A DNA stretch of 64,000 bases, from the NCBI RefSeq assembly GCF_900176305.1, contig NZ_FWXH01000012.1, forward strand, positions 1-64,000, written 5' to 3'. Shown here piece by piece: positions 52,737 through 61,223 of this stretch. The translations under genes and the position numbers were made by a program. How positions within the stretch are numbered: position 1 is the first letter of the stretch; every line of letters begins with the position of its first letter. The notes below the pieces were generated by a model. That model was not told the DNA's origin, did no database searches, and saw only the letters and a program-made list of their open reading frames with translations. This DNA comes from Clostridium acidisoli DSM 12555 (lineage in GTDB: Bacteria; Bacillota; Clostridia; Clostridiales; Clostridiaceae).

Positions 52737-53303
52737 ATGAAAAAAACTATGGTTTCTGGTGCTATTATTTTACTAATATGTTGTAGTGGTTTGTTAAGTG
52801 CATGCAAAAGTAGCAATTTAAGCAGTTCAAATTCTGATCAGCAAGTTGAAAATGTAAAATTGTACAAAGAAAAAGGGCAGGCAATTGATTTAAATTTGTA
52901 TTTTGATAATTCACAAGATGAAAAAAATGTGAAGATTGGTGAAGAGGACAGACTAATACAAAAGCAAGAGCTTATAGGAGAATTAATTGTTAATGAGTTA
53001 ATTAAGGGACCTTCGCTTCAAAGTGGATATAAACCAATTTTACCTAAAAACACAAAATTACTTAGCTTTTCCATTAACAATGGAATTGCATATGTAAATT
53101 TAAGTAGCGATGCAGAAGTTACTATGACACCGGTAAAGGAACAAGCAACATTAGAAAGTATTTCAAGTTCTCTAACTCAACTGTCTTCAATAAAAAAAGT
53201 CAAAATTCAAATTGAAAACAAGGATATCGAAACATTAGGTGGAAATTATGATGTATCGCAGCCTTTTGGTAAAAACGATATACTTCAAAAAATAAAAAAA
53301 TAA
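52737..53303 (+). CDS. GerMN-domain lipoprotein
   Basis: A 188-aa lipoprotein. The signal sequence ends CCSGLLSACKSS (lipobox Cys23). A single GerMN (sporulation/spore germination) domain follows, with LYFDNSQDEKNVKIGEED, ELIGELIVNELIKGP and NGIAYVNLSSDAE. Single-domain proteins of this kind occur next to walJ in clostridia. It probably sits on the outer face of the membrane; function unknown. ATG follows AAGGGGAG. Confidence 0.87.
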   Translation: MKKTMVSGAIILLICCSGLLSACKSSNLSSSNSDQQVENVKLYKEKGQAIDLNLYFDNSQDEKNVKIGEEDRLIQKQELIGELIVNELIKGPSLQSGYKPILPKNTKLLSFSINNGIAYVNLSSDAEVTMTPVKEQATLESISSSLTQLSSIKKVKIQIENKDIETLGGNYDVSQPFGKNDILQKIKK

Positions 53304-53331
53304 ATAACACAAGAATGAAGGAGAAATAAGT

Positions 53332-53832
53332 ATGGGCTTATATAAAGAATGGACTGACATGGTGGTTGACTATGTGAAAACTAAAGGAGAAGCAGCTTTT
53401 TGGGAAGAATACGGAAGTATAGAAACTAGAATATATACAAAATTATTAGGAAATCACAAAAAAAATATAAAAGGTAAAGTTGAAGACTTAGCAGCAGAAT
53501 ATGAAACTTCAGTAATATTCTTTGTAGGATTCTTAGATGGTATAAATGAAAGTCTTATTGAATCAATGGATTTAGAAAAACTTACTAAAGATGATGAAAT
53601 AGAACTTAAAGTTGACCTTGAAAAATTGTACTTTAATATGCTTGATGCAAAAGCTGATTATCTATATGAACTTCCACAATGGGAAGGTGTTTTCTCAAAG
53701 GAAAAAAGAAAAGAAATACATACAGAGTGGAAAAATTCAAAAACTGTAGTCAATAAAAGCAAAATAGGAAGAAATGATCCATGTCCTTGTGGAAGTGGTA
53801 AGAAATACAAACATTGTTGTGGAAAAAACTAA
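53332..53832 (+). CDS. SEC-C motif protein
   Basis: A 166-aa protein whose C-terminus is the zinc-binding SEC-C motif [20 protein letters not shown] (CXC..HC/CC). The first 140 residues are helical, charged and without a known domain. SEC-C motifs bind zinc and ligands such as SecB or ribosomes. It may be a minor chaperone or ribosome-associated protein. ATG follows AAGGAG. No terminator is obvious before the SAM riboswitch leader. Confidence 0.88.
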   Translation: MGLYKEWTDMVVDYVKTKGEAAFWEEYGSIETRIYTKLLGNHKKNIKGKVEDLAAEYETSVIFFVGFLDGINESLIESMDLEKLTKDDEIELKVDLEKLYFNMLDAKADYLYELPQWEGVFSKEKRKEIHTEWKNSKTVVNKSKIGRNDPCPCGSGKKYKHCCGKN

Positions 53833-53862
53833 GTCTATTAAGTAAAGTGAAAATTTAATAAA

Positions 53863-53966
53863 GCCTTATCAAGAGAAACTGAGGGACTGGCCTAATGACG
53901 TTTCAGCAACCATACTTAAAAAGTGAAGGTGCTAATTCCAGCAGAACTGAGTTCTGGAAGATAGGG
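53863..53966 (+). promoter_or_regulatory. SAM-I (S-box) riboswitch
   Basis: The conserved core is plainly readable: CTTATCAAGAGAAACTGAGG, GACTGGCC, GACGTTTCAGCAACC, AAGGTGCTAATTCCAGCAG, and CTGGAAGATAGG closing P1 (53865-53870 with 53960-53965). The leader precedes metN. SAM binding should favour the terminator at 53976-54000 and switch off metNI. Confidence 0.95.
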
Positions 53967-53975
53967 GGATTAAAA

Positions 53976-54000
53976 AAACCCCTATTTATTAGGAGTTTTT
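53976..54000 (+). terminator. Riboswitch expression-platform terminator
   Basis: AAACCCCTA (53976-53984) and TAGGAGTTT (53990-53998) form a stem with one mismatch followed by a long T-run. The upstream GATAGGGG can pair alternatively with CCCCTATT, giving the antiterminator. Confidence 0.85.
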
Positions 54001-54029
54001 TTTATTTTATAATAGGAGGCATTAGATAT

Positions 54030-55064
54030 ATGATAATATTAGAAAATATTAATAAAACATACAAAACCAAGAAAACAACTGTGAATGCTCTGAAAAATGT
54101 AAACTTAAAGATTGAAAGTGGAGATATATTTGGAATAATTGGATATAGTGGTGCAGGTAAAAGTACACTAGTAAGATGTATAAATTTACTTGAAAAACCG
54201 GATACGGGTAAAGTAATAGTAAATGATGTGGACTTAAATACACTTTCCACTAAGGATTTAAGGCATAGTAGAGAAAAGATAGGGATGATTTTTCAGCATT
54301 TTAATCTTATGAATAGTAGAAATGTGTTTAAAAATATTGAATATCCTTTAAGAGGTAAAGGACTATCCAAGGAAGAGATGAAAGAAAAGGTGTCTAAGCT
54401 CTTAAGGCTAGTTGGAATAGAGGATAAAGCATATGTGTATCCTTCACAACTTAGTGGTGGACAAAAGCAGAGAGTTGGAATTGCAAGAGCTCTTGCAAAT
54501 GATCCAGAAGTACTTCTTTGTGATGAAGCTACATCAGCATTGGACCCACAAAATACACAATCAATATTAAAACTTTTAAAAACCATAAACAAAGAGCTAA
54601 ATCTTACAATAGTAATAATAACTCATCAAATGGAAGTAATAAAAGATATATGCAATAAAGTTGCTGTAATGGAAAATGGTGAGGTTGTGGAACAAGGAAG
54701 TGCTATAGATATATTCTCAAATCCAAAGGCTAACATAACAAAGGAATTTATATCTCATACAATGAATTTTGATAAAATATATGACGTATTGGATTCGAAG
54801 GAATTTACAAAGGGCGATAAGAATTCTGAACTTACTGTAAAAATATCTTATGTTGGAGAGAATACTGCAGAAGCTTTTATATCTAAAATATCAATTGAAT
54901 ATGGTGTACTTGCAAGCATTTTATTTGGAAATATTGAATTTATACAAGGAACTTCTTTTGGTAACTTGGTTGTAAAACTAAATGGAAGTAAGGAGAGTAT
55001 AGATAAATCTATAGAATTTTTAAGAAGTAACAACATTACTGTGGAGGTGATTGCAAATGATTAG
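54030..55064 (+). CDS. metN: Methionine ABC transporter ATP-binding protein
   Basis: A 344-aa ATPase. Walker A IGYSGAGKSTLVRC, MIFQHFNLM, signature LSGGQKQRVGIARALAND, Walker B VLLCDEATSALDP and ITHQMEVIK are present. A C-terminal NIL domain (about 265-344) senses methionine to inhibit transport. The SAM-I riboswitch upstream fixes the substrate class. The correct start is ATG 54030 behind AGGAGGC; the open frame back to 53895 runs through the riboswitch. It overlaps metI by 8 nt. Confidence 0.95.
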   Translation: MIILENINKTYKTKKTTVNALKNVNLKIESGDIFGIIGYSGAGKSTLVRCINLLEKPDTGKVIVNDVDLNTLSTKDLRHSREKIGMIFQHFNLMNSRNVFKNIEYPLRGKGLSKEEMKEKVSKLLRLVGIEDKAYVYPSQLSGGQKQRVGIARALANDPEVLLCDEATSALDPQNTQSILKLLKTINKELNLTIVIITHQMEVIKDICNKVAVMENGEVVEQGSAIDIFSNPKANITKEFISHTMNFDKIYDVLDSKEFTKGDKNSELTVKISYVGENTAEAFISKISIEYGVLASILFGNIEFIQGTSFGNLVVKLNGSKESIDKSIEFLRSNNITVEVIAND

Positions 55065-55737
55065 TTTTTTAAATCAATTAATGCCAAATGTTTTTCAATA
55101 TTATAAAGAGCTAGGGCAAGCCTTAGTAGATACGCTTTATATGGTTTCAGTATCAGGGATTATTGGAGCAATTATTGGAATACCAGCAGGAGTAGCATTA
55201 GTTGTTACTAGAAAAGGAAACATCTTAGAAAATAAAATGGTTTATTCGATACTAGGGACAGTGGTAAACATTTTAAGAGCTATACCATTTGTTATACTCT
55301 TAACTGCAATTACTCCGGTTACTAGATTTATAGTTGGTACAACTATTGGAACAATTGGAGCAATAGTACCACTTATATTTGCAGTAGCGCCTTTCATTGC
55401 TAGGCAAATTGAATCAACACTTTTAGAAGTAGACAGTGGAGTTATAGAAGCTGCAAAATCTATGGGATCTAGTCCAATGGAAATAATTTTTAGGGTTTTA
55501 ATTTTAGAAGGCCTCCCAGGCGTAGTTTATGCACTTACAATTGCAATTATTAATTTAATAAGTTATTCCGCAGTAGCAGGTACTGTTGGTGGTGGTGGAC
55601 TTGGAGATTTTGCAATTCGTTACGGATATCAATACTTTAAAACAGATATAATGGTAGTTACAATAATCATACTTCTTATAATTGTTAATATTGTTCAGTT
55701 TATAGGAGAATTCCTAATGAAGAAACTAAGTCACTAA
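55057..55737 (+). CDS. metI: Methionine ABC transporter permease
   Basis: A 226-aa permease with five helices. The coupling segment is EAAKSMGSSPMEIIFRVLILE, and AGTVGGGGLGDFAIRYGYQ is the MetI signature. ATG 55057 is 8 nt after GGAGGTG, within the end of metN. The binding protein metQ, normally next, is absent here; an aminotransferase follows instead. Confidence 0.94.
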   Translation: MISFLNQLMPNVFQYYKELGQALVDTLYMVSVSGIIGAIIGIPAGVALVVTRKGNILENKMVYSILGTVVNILRAIPFVILLTAITPVTRFIVGTTIGTIGAIVPLIFAVAPFIARQIESTLLEVDSGVIEAAKSMGSSPMEIIFRVLILEGLPGVVYALTIAIINLISYSAVAGTVGGGGLGDFAIRYGYQYFKTDIMVVTIIILLIIVNIVQFIGEFLMKKLSH

Positions 55738-55811
55738 AAGCAGCTTATACGAACTTAATTATTTGTTTTTAAACAGAGGTATTAAAATATTTTAGAAGGG
55801 GAGTATTAATT

Positions 55812-56996
55812 ATGCCAGAAATAAGCAGTAGATTAAGTAATTTCACAGAGTCGGTAATTAGAAAGATGACTAGAATTTCAAACAAGTATGGAGCAATAAA
55901 CTTGTCACAGGGTTTTCCTGATTTTGACCCGCCAAAGGAAATAACTGAAGCATTAAAAAAAATTGCAGATGACGGACCACATCAATATGAAGTTACTTGG
56001 GGATCACAAAAATTAAGAGAAGCGTTAGCAAAAAAGCAAAGAAAATATATGGGTATAGATATTGATCCAGATAAAGAAATTGTTATAACTTGTGGAAGTA
56101 CAGAAGCAATGATGGTTTCTATGATGACAGTTTGCAATCCAAAGGATAAGGTAATAGTCTTTTCACCTTTTTATGAAAACTATGGAGCAGATGCTATACT
56201 TTCTGGAGCAGAGCCAATATATGTTCCATTAAAACCACCAACCTTTGAATTTGATAAGGAGGAACTAATTAATGCTTTTAAACAAAAACCAAAAGCAATT
56301 ATATTGTGCAATCCATCAAATCCTACAGGTAAGGTTTTTTCACTAGAAGAACTTCAATTTATATCCGAGCTTGCAAAAGAATATGATACATTTGTAATTA
56401 CAGATGAGGTTTATGAACATATTGTAATGAAACCTTATGAGCATATTTATATGTCATCACTTCCTGGAATGTTTGAAAGAACTATTGCTTGTAGTTCGCT
56501 TTCAAAAACTTATGCTATAACTGGTTGGAGAATTGGGTATATTATTGCACCAGAGCATATAATCCAAAATGCCAAAAAGGTTCATGATTTTTTGACTGTT
56601 GGAGCAGCTGCACCACTTCAAGCAGCAGTATTAGAAGGTCTCTCACTTCCAGATTCGTATTATGAAGAGCTTAGAGAACTTTATACAAGGAAAAGAGACT
56701 TGTTTTTAAAAGGTCTTGATGAAGCAGGACTAAAATATACAAAACCAGAAGGGGCCTATTATGTTATGGTAGATATATCCGAATTCACAAATAGAAGTGA
56801 TAATGAATTTTGTGAATGGCTAATAAAAGAAGTTGGGGTAGCTGCAGTACCAGGCTCAAGCTTTTTCAAAGAAGATGTAAATAATTTAATAAGATTTCAT
56901 TTCGCAAAAAAAGATGAAACCCTTATTGAGGCTATAAAAAGGCTTAAAACATTAAAAGAAAAAGCTAGTAAAAGTCAGTGGCTTAAGGAGAAATAA
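55812..56996 (+). CDS. Class I/II PLP aminotransferase
   Basis: A 394-aa fold-type I aminotransferase. It starts MPEISSRLSNFTESVIRKM. INLSQGFPDFDPP, the NPSNPTGK loop, the TDEVYEH Asp, the PLP lysine in SSLSKTYAITGWR and the carboxylate-binding Arg in IRFHFAKKDE are present. Its closest families are the YbdL methionine aminotransferases, kynurenine/glutamine transaminases and aspartate aminotransferases. Its place 74 bp after SAM-regulated metNI makes methionine or another sulfur amino acid a reasonable, unproven substrate. ATG follows AAGGGGAG. Confidence 0.88.
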   Translation: MPEISSRLSNFTESVIRKMTRISNKYGAINLSQGFPDFDPPKEITEALKKIADDGPHQYEVTWGSQKLREALAKKQRKYMGIDIDPDKEIVITCGSTEAMMVSMMTVCNPKDKVIVFSPFYENYGADAILSGAEPIYVPLKPPTFEFDKEELINAFKQKPKAIILCNPSNPTGKVFSLEELQFISELAKEYDTFVITDEVYEHIVMKPYEHIYMSSLPGMFERTIACSSLSKTYAITGWRIGYIIAPEHIIQNAKKVHDFLTVGAAAPLQAAVLEGLSLPDSYYEELRELYTRKRDLFLKGLDEAGLKYTKPEGAYYVMVDISEFTNRSDNEFCEWLIKEVGVAAVPGSSFFKEDVNNLIRFHFAKKDETLIEAIKRLKTLKEKASKSQWLKEK

Positions 56997-56997
56997 A

Positions 56998-57477
56998 GTG
57001 AATATAACCGTAATCACAGTGGGAAAAATAAAAGAAAAATTTCTAAGAGATGCAATAGATGAATATTCTAAAAGATTATCTAGGTATTGCAAACTTAATA
57101 TAATAGAAGTCCAAGATGAAAAAACTCCTGACAATGCATCAGAAAAAGATGAGCAAATCATAAAAGAAAAAGAAGGTCTTGGAATCTTAAAGTATGTAAA
57201 AGATAATATGTATGTGGTTGCATTAGATTTAAAGGGTAAAATGTTATCATCTGAAGAATTATCTAGCTTTATAAAAGATTTAGAAGTAAGGGGCGATAGC
57301 AACTTATGCTTTATAATAGGTGGTTCAATAGGAATTTCATCGCCGGTTTTAAATCGTGCAAACTACAAACTTTGTTTTTCAAAGATGACGTTCCCACATC
57401 AGCTTATGAGAGTAATTCTTTTGGAGCAGGTTTATAGAGGTTATAGGATAATGAAGGGTGAACCGTACCATAAATAA
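56998..57477 (+). CDS. rlmH: 23S rRNA (pseudouridine1915-N3)-methyltransferase RlmH
   Basis: A 159-aa SPOUT methyltransferase of standard length. It starts NITVITVGKIKEKFLRDAI and contains FIIGGSIGIS (SAM knot) and SKMTFPHQLMRVILLEQVYR. It ends YRIMKGEPYHK. It methylates pseudouridine 1915 in helix 69. It starts at GTG 56998, two bases after the aminotransferase stop. The 3' end is the known integration hotspot of staphylococcal SCC elements (orfX), and degenerate copies of it occur downstream at 59507-59550 and 63384-63428. Confidence 0.95.
   Translation: MNITVITVGKIKEKFLRDAIDEYSKRLSRYCKLNIIEVQDEKTPDNASEKDEQIIKEKEGLGILKYVKDNMYVVALDLKGKMLSSEELSSFIKDLEVRGDSNLCFIIGGSIGISSPVLNRANYKLCFSKMTFPHQLMRVILLEQVYRGYRIMKGEPYHK
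57457..57475 (+). other. Candidate att site at the rlmH 3' end (copy 1)
   Basis: GGTGAACCGTACCATAAAT encodes the last residues GEPYHK and part of the stop of rlmH. The identical 19 bp recur at 59528-59546, and a diverged copy lies at 63403-63421. The position and the ACCATAAAT end parallel the SCC attachment site in staphylococcal rlmH. Confidence 0.6.
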
Positions 57478-57544
57478 CATAGACTAGACAAGGTTACAAA
57501 GAAAGAGAGAATACACAAAATTATTTACATACTCTCATATCATC

Positions 57545-57584
57545 AAAAAAACCTAGATAAGTAGTTGTATTATCTAGGTTTTTT
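57545..57584. terminator. Bidirectional terminator after rlmH
   Basis: AAAAAACCTAGATAA (57545-57559) and TTATCTAGGTTTTTT (57570-57584) form a perfect 15-bp stem between rlmH and the convergent NTF2-like gene. Confidence 0.9.
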
Positions 57585-57586
57585 AC

Positions 57587-58750
57587 TTAATCTTCAAGTC
57601 TAGCTGGTGTATTATCAACACAATCTGAGAAATGCATATGGTTAAATTTCCACTTTCCTTCTCTCTTTACTAATACTCCAACAAATCTCATAGAAAGAGT
57701 ACTTTTATTATTTTCAATTAGAAGCGTATGTAATGCATTATTGATAGATACTAGCATTAAATTTAGTAATTCTGTATTTGTTTTATTTTCTTTAAAATAG
57801 TATTCCAGAGCACCTTTAGGCCATGAGCAAACCCTTTTTTCAGGCCAAGTAAATTTTATTAATGATTTTGAACAAACTACTGCTATATTATTTAAAATAG
57901 AGATAAAAGAATTTTCTCTGTTTAAATTAAAATCGCCCCAATACTTCCAATCAGATTCTAATAATTCTTTTGCTTCATTAAAGCCGTAGAAAACTTCTCC
58001 TGAATCTGTTCCAATTATAGAGGTAAGCTCATTATTATCAAGCAATTCTTCTCCATAACTATCTACTAAGCTGGCATCACGTTTATCATAAGCTTCTTGT
58101 AAAGTTTTTAGAACCTCTTGAACTTCTCTTACTTCTATACTATCTTTATTATCTATAGGAATGGTTTTATATTTATCATCAATATTTTCATTGTTTAACA
58201 TATTTAAATCACCTGCACAGTAAGAAAGATTCATATGCTTTATCATCCATTTTAAGCCATCGTTAACCATAACTATGGTAATTCTAAAAGGAAATACATA
58301 TTCTTCTCCCATTTTTATATGATTTAAAGTTTCTGTAATTTTAACTGAAAGATTAATTAAATCTGATTTTGATAAATCTTCATTATTTAGTGTTTTCGAT
58401 AATTGCGCAATCATAGCTTCACATACTTTTTCTTCTTTGATGTTTCTTGTGTTTTTACCATGAAGAGCTATTATAGCTGCTGAATTCTCTACATTAATTA
58501 CAGCTTTATCAATATCTAGTTCTATCTTTTCTAGATAGTTACTTTCATCTTCCCAATAGGTCTCTATCATATTAGTTATCTTTTCTAGTCCAAAACACCA
58601 GCTGTCTAGTCCAGCACCTATAAAGCTTGTATCTTCTTCATCTACAAAAAACTCTTTAACATAGCTTTGTATATTATCAAAGTTTCTTTGATTGTACTTT
58701 TCTTGAAAATTTATCAATGTTGCTTTTATATCCTGAATGATTTGTTCCAT
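57587..58750 (-). CDS. Tandem NTF2/SnoaL-like protein
   Basis: A 387-aa protein made of two NTF2-like repeats: about residues 5-185 (QEKYNQRNFDNIQSYVKEFF ... LKWMIKHMNLSYC) and about 205-385 (LQEAYDKRDASLVDSYGEEL ... GKWKFNHMHFSDC). Both halves end in a W-hydrophobic-K/N-H-M-x-hydrophobic-S-x-C motif. Such cone folds bind small molecules or act as enzymes or sensors; I cannot assign a ligand. There is no signal peptide. ATG follows AAGGGGGAT. It lies in the first interval bounded by rlmH-derived repeats. Confidence 0.82.
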   Translation of the reverse strand: MEQIIQDIKATLINFQEKYNQRNFDNIQSYVKEFFVDEEDTSFIGAGLDSWCFGLEKITNMIETYWEDESNYLEKIELDIDKAVINVENSAAIIALHGKNTRNIKEEKVCEAMIAQLSKTLNNEDLSKSDLINLSVKITETLNHIKMGEEYVFPFRITIVMVNDGLKWMIKHMNLSYCAGDLNMLNNENIDDKYKTIPIDNKDSIEVREVQEVLKTLQEAYDKRDASLVDSYGEELLDNNELTSIIGTDSGEVFYGFNEAKELLESDWKYWGDFNLNRENSFISILNNIAVVCSKSLIKFTWPEKRVCSWPKGALEYYFKENKTNTELLNLMLVSINNALHTLLIENNKSTLSMRFVGVLVKREGKWKFNHMHFSDCVDNTPARLED

Positions 58751-58878
58751 ATGTTTATCCCCCTTAATTAGAACATTTGAGAATAATTATTTTCACTTAT
58801 GCTTTTATTTTAATAGTTAATATTGTGGAATTATACACCGAGAATATTTCTATAGAGTTTTTTATACAACACAGTAAA

Positions 58879-58910
58879 AAGCTCCTACTCATCATAAAGT
58901 GTAGGAGCTT
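58879..58910. terminator. Terminator of the CD3324-like gene
   Basis: AAGCTCCTAC (58879-58888) and GTAGGAGCTT (58901-58910) pair perfectly. It lies 10 bp past the stop of the 89-aa minus-strand gene. Confidence 0.7.
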
Positions 58911-58920
58911 CTCTATAAAA

Positions 58921-59190
58921 TTATGTACTTTTAGAATAAATAATCTTCCTAATGCTGTATACTGATAGAAAAAATTCTTCTGCTAAAGCATCAATTGAAT
59001 ATCCTTGGTCATATTTCCTACGTATTTCTTTATTTCTGTTTTGTATATAGTCTCTATGACCTGAATTTTCTCCCCACTTTTTTTTCTTTTGCGGTTCTGA
59101 TGGAATATATACATATTGTCCTTGAATATATTTTTGAATTTCTTTAATTAAATTATCCGGTAATATTGTTTCTGCTTTTGCATAATTCAT
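58921..59190 (-). CDS. CD3324-like small HTH protein
   Basis: An 89-aa protein resembling the clostridial CD3324 family: MNYAKAETILPDNLIKEIQK, YVYIPSEPQKKKKWGENSG, then a C-terminal helix-turn-helix (GYSIDALAEEFFLSVYSIRKI). It probably binds DNA; targets are unknown. ATG follows AAGGAGCTGAG. A structured leader with a possible small ORF lies upstream. Confidence 0.75.
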   Translation of the reverse strand: MNYAKAETILPDNLIKEIQKYIQGQYVYIPSEPQKKKKWGENSGHRDYIQNRNKEIRRKYDQGYSIDALAEEFFLSVYSIRKIIYSKST

Positions 59191-59268
59191 AAAGCTCAGC
59201 TCCTTAAATATATATTTAAATTTAAGAAAGCAAAGCCTGCATTATGAATAATTAATGGCGATAAGACC

Positions 59269-59361
59269 TTATCTCTGCGCAACCATCGCCAAGTCCATAT
59301 TTACAGACTTTGCACAGAGTTTTTCATTAAAAATATAATCTTGAGTTAAAACAAAAATCAT
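59269..59361 (-). CDS. Possible 30-aa small ORF in the leader of the CD3324-like gene
   Basis: On the minus strand GGGGGTG lies 6 nt before ATG (59361), opening 30 codons (MIFVLTQDYIFNEKLCAK ... DLAMVAQR) to TAA at 59269-59271. Its coding region coincides with a strong fold: CTCTGTGCAAAGTC... against GGACTT...TTGCGCAGAG (59271-59320). Read on the plus strand the same fold is followed by TTTTT. An alternative stem GGCGAT/ATCGCC (59257-59289) would compete. It could be a leader peptide, a small antisense RNA terminator or a truncated gene. Confidence 0.35.
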   Translation of the reverse strand: MIFVLTQDYIFNEKLCAKSVNMDLAMVAQR

Positions 59362-59395
59362 AGTATTCACCCCCAGCTAGATTCATAATTACATA

Positions 59396-59425
59396 ATGAT
59401 ATTATTACAAAGCTATAATATCATT
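59396..59425. other. AT-rich hairpin
   Basis: AATGATATTAT and ATAATATCATT flank a 9-nt loop in the gap between the CD3324-like leader and the second rlmH-like repeat. The remaining bases of 59191-59779 hold the small ORF, a CCAAATT-ttc-AATTTGG hairpin (59553-59569) and no other recognised gene. Confidence 0.4.
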
Positions 59426-59506
59426 CTTATTGATTATTCTCAATATCTTGTAAATATTAATGAGTTTGTGTATATGGATAATAGTTTATAAGACATACAT
59501 CAAAAT

Positions 59507-59550
59507 AGTCTACGTTATACCCGTTACGGTGAACCGTACCATAAATGACA
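59507..59550 (+). other. Candidate att site, rlmH-derived (copy 2)
   Basis: AGTCTACGTTATA (59507-59519) is followed by nine bases and GGTGAACCGTACCATAAAT (59528-59546), the last being identical over 19 bp to the rlmH end. The upstream part is shared with copy 3 rather than with this rlmH, as expected if both derive from an incoming element's own att sequence. Confidence 0.6.
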
Positions 59551-59700
59551 CTCCAAATTTTCAATTTGGTCAGTGGAATTTACTCAGGGAGCGCAGCGAG
59601 TCGAGTTTCCTTTAAAAAAGCACTTAGAATATGTGAGTATTACTTTATGATTCAGCTTGTTTCTTGAATGTTATATTTATTATTTTTCGTATAAACAAAG

Positions 59701-59736
59701 AAACTGCAGAAAACTTAAATATTCCTGCAGTTTTTT
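59701..59736. terminator. Terminator before the alpha/beta hydrolase stop
   Basis: AAACTGCAG (59701-59709) and CTGCAGTTT (59725-59733) pair, followed by further T on the plus side. On the minus strand, where the hydrolase gene reads in, the U-run is short (TTTC), so efficiency there is uncertain. Confidence 0.55.
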
Positions 59737-59779
59737 ATTACATTTACTTGCAATGAATTCAATGCAATGACAGCATATT

Positions 59780-60946
59780 TTATTTTTGTATTTGTTCTAT
59801 CCAATTTGCTATAACCTCAAAAGCAAGTCCTAAGTTTCCTGATTGACAATGGTTTTGAGCATTCTCTTTTCTAGTGAACATACGAGTAGTTAAAGAACGC
59901 ACATTGGTAAGAGATTTACTTTGTTCGAAAAATTGATTTAGTGGGATATAGTGATCTTCTTTTGCTGCCATCAGAAGAACATCCTGCTCTAATTTTTCTG
60001 ATATTTTAGATGTATTGTAGAGCAGAATTTTACTCAAAAATTCATATGGAGTCTTACTTCCTGTGATACGCATACCTTGATTTATTGCCCATTCTACCAT
60101 AAGACTTTTCTTCATCAAGTCTTCAAATAAAATATTCACTTTTTCCTCATTTCCATCGGACATAAGAGAATTTACTTTATCTCTTAATTGTAAAGGGAGT
60201 GTGTTCAATACTACTTCATAAAAATTTGAAAGAATATCATCTGCAACAACACGATGTACACGTTTTTCAAATGCAGCAGCTCTTATTGTCAAATAACCGC
60301 CTAAAGATATTCCTAATAATGTTACATCATCAAGCTTAAAGTAATCTAATATTGCTTTTACAGGCTTTTCCCATTCATGAGTCATTGGTATTTTATAATC
60401 TTCAAGAGCTGAACCTTGTCCAGGTCCATCGAAAAATACCACATCATATCCAGTTTCGTTAAGGAACAAAGCCATTTTAAGCATTTCTTCTACGTAGCTG
60501 TCAAAACCTCCAAACATTACAATTATTCCCTTTGGGTTTTCTGGAGTAAAGCGATAAGTAGGAAGAAATCCGTTCTCATAAGGAACTTTATATGTCTGTT
60601 TATCAGTTATATGAAAATATTCCTGCATTAGTGAGATAAACTGTTTACGGTAGCTTTGCTTTTGAGGATGAGCTGCTGTCATATAAAATTCCGCTGTCCT
60701 TAGATAATAGGCAGCCCTTAATTTATGACCTTCATTTAATGCTTTGGTATATAGCTCTATGAATTTCTGAATAAATTCTTCATAATTATGAATGCTTGGG
60801 CTTACTTCCCTCATTTCTTTAAGCATAACATCATCATTTGTCATAGTATAGCAACGGTTCATCTGAAAATTAACACTAAAATCTGGATGTATATCATCAT
60901 AAAATCCAACTGGGAATATGTCTCTTCTTACTTTTATATTTTTCAT
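59780..60946 (-). CDS. Alpha/beta hydrolase (FrsA/dienelactone-hydrolase-like)
   Basis: A 388-aa hydrolase with an extended N-terminal helical region (about 1-130) before the alpha/beta core. PKGIIVMFGGFDSYVEEML is the oxyanion strand, FFDGPGQGSALED follows, and the nucleophile elbow is LLGISLGGYLTIRAAA. The acid and His are probably in LMAAKEDHYIPL and near NAQNHCQSGN. It could hydrolyse esters, amides or C-C bonds. It is divergent from a TetR regulator, the usual arrangement of an inducible detoxification or resistance gene. ATG 60946 is chosen because ATG 60955 lies only 2 nt from AAGGG. Confidence 0.85.
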   Translation of the reverse strand: MKNIKVRRDIFPVGFYDDIHPDFSVNFQMNRCYTMTNDDVMLKEMREVSPSIHNYEEFIQKFIELYTKALNEGHKLRAAYYLRTAEFYMTAAHPQKQSYRKQFISLMQEYFHITDKQTYKVPYENGFLPTYRFTPENPKGIIVMFGGFDSYVEEMLKMALFLNETGYDVVFFDGPGQGSALEDYKIPMTHEWEKPVKAILDYFKLDDVTLLGISLGGYLTIRAAAFEKRVHRVVADDILSNFYEVVLNTLPLQLRDKVNSLMSDGNEEKVNILFEDLMKKSLMVEWAINQGMRITGSKTPYEFLSKILLYNTSKISEKLEQDVLLMAAKEDHYIPLNQFFEQSKSLTNVRSLTTRMFTRKENAQNHCQSGNLGLAFEVIANWIEQIQK

Positions 60947-60982
60947 AAAATTCATCGCCCTTCTTTATTTTTAAATTTGTTG

Positions 60983-61000
60983 ACAAGCATTCTCGTTTGT
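60983..61000. promoter_or_regulatory. Candidate TetR operator
   Basis: ACAAGC-ATTCTC-GTTTGT is an imperfect 18-bp dyad 37 bp upstream of the hydrolase start, in the gap shared with the divergent tetR gene. Size and position fit a TetR-family operator; no second copy was seen, so support is weak. Confidence 0.35.
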
Positions 61001-61223
61001 ATGTTCTTATTTTATTTTTTTTTTGAATAATTAACAACCAATAAAGTATGAAGAATCATTTGATAATATACAAATCTCCTGATTTTTGTTGCTTAACAAT
61101 ATAAAATAGATTTTTTTAATGATAGTTGCCTTTTATTTTGTTAAAATTAATATGTATAATTAAAGATAAGCCATACCCAAATTTGGAATTAAAGTAATTG
61201 ATTATAGAATGGAGAAGTAAATT

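Noticed and set aside
53895-54029. N-terminal extension of MetN
   Set aside because: The sequence is the SAM-I riboswitch and its terminator; the real start has AGGAGGC at 54030.
57457-57475. Chance similarity of the rlmH end to the later repeats
   Set aside because: Rejected as chance because 19 exact bases recur at copy 2 and the upstream AGTCTACGTTATA is shared by copies 2 and 3 at the same spacing.
59257-59289. Fluoride (crcB) riboswitch
   Set aside because: The minus strand has GGCGATGG, but the downstream conserved positions and a fluoride transporter gene are missing.
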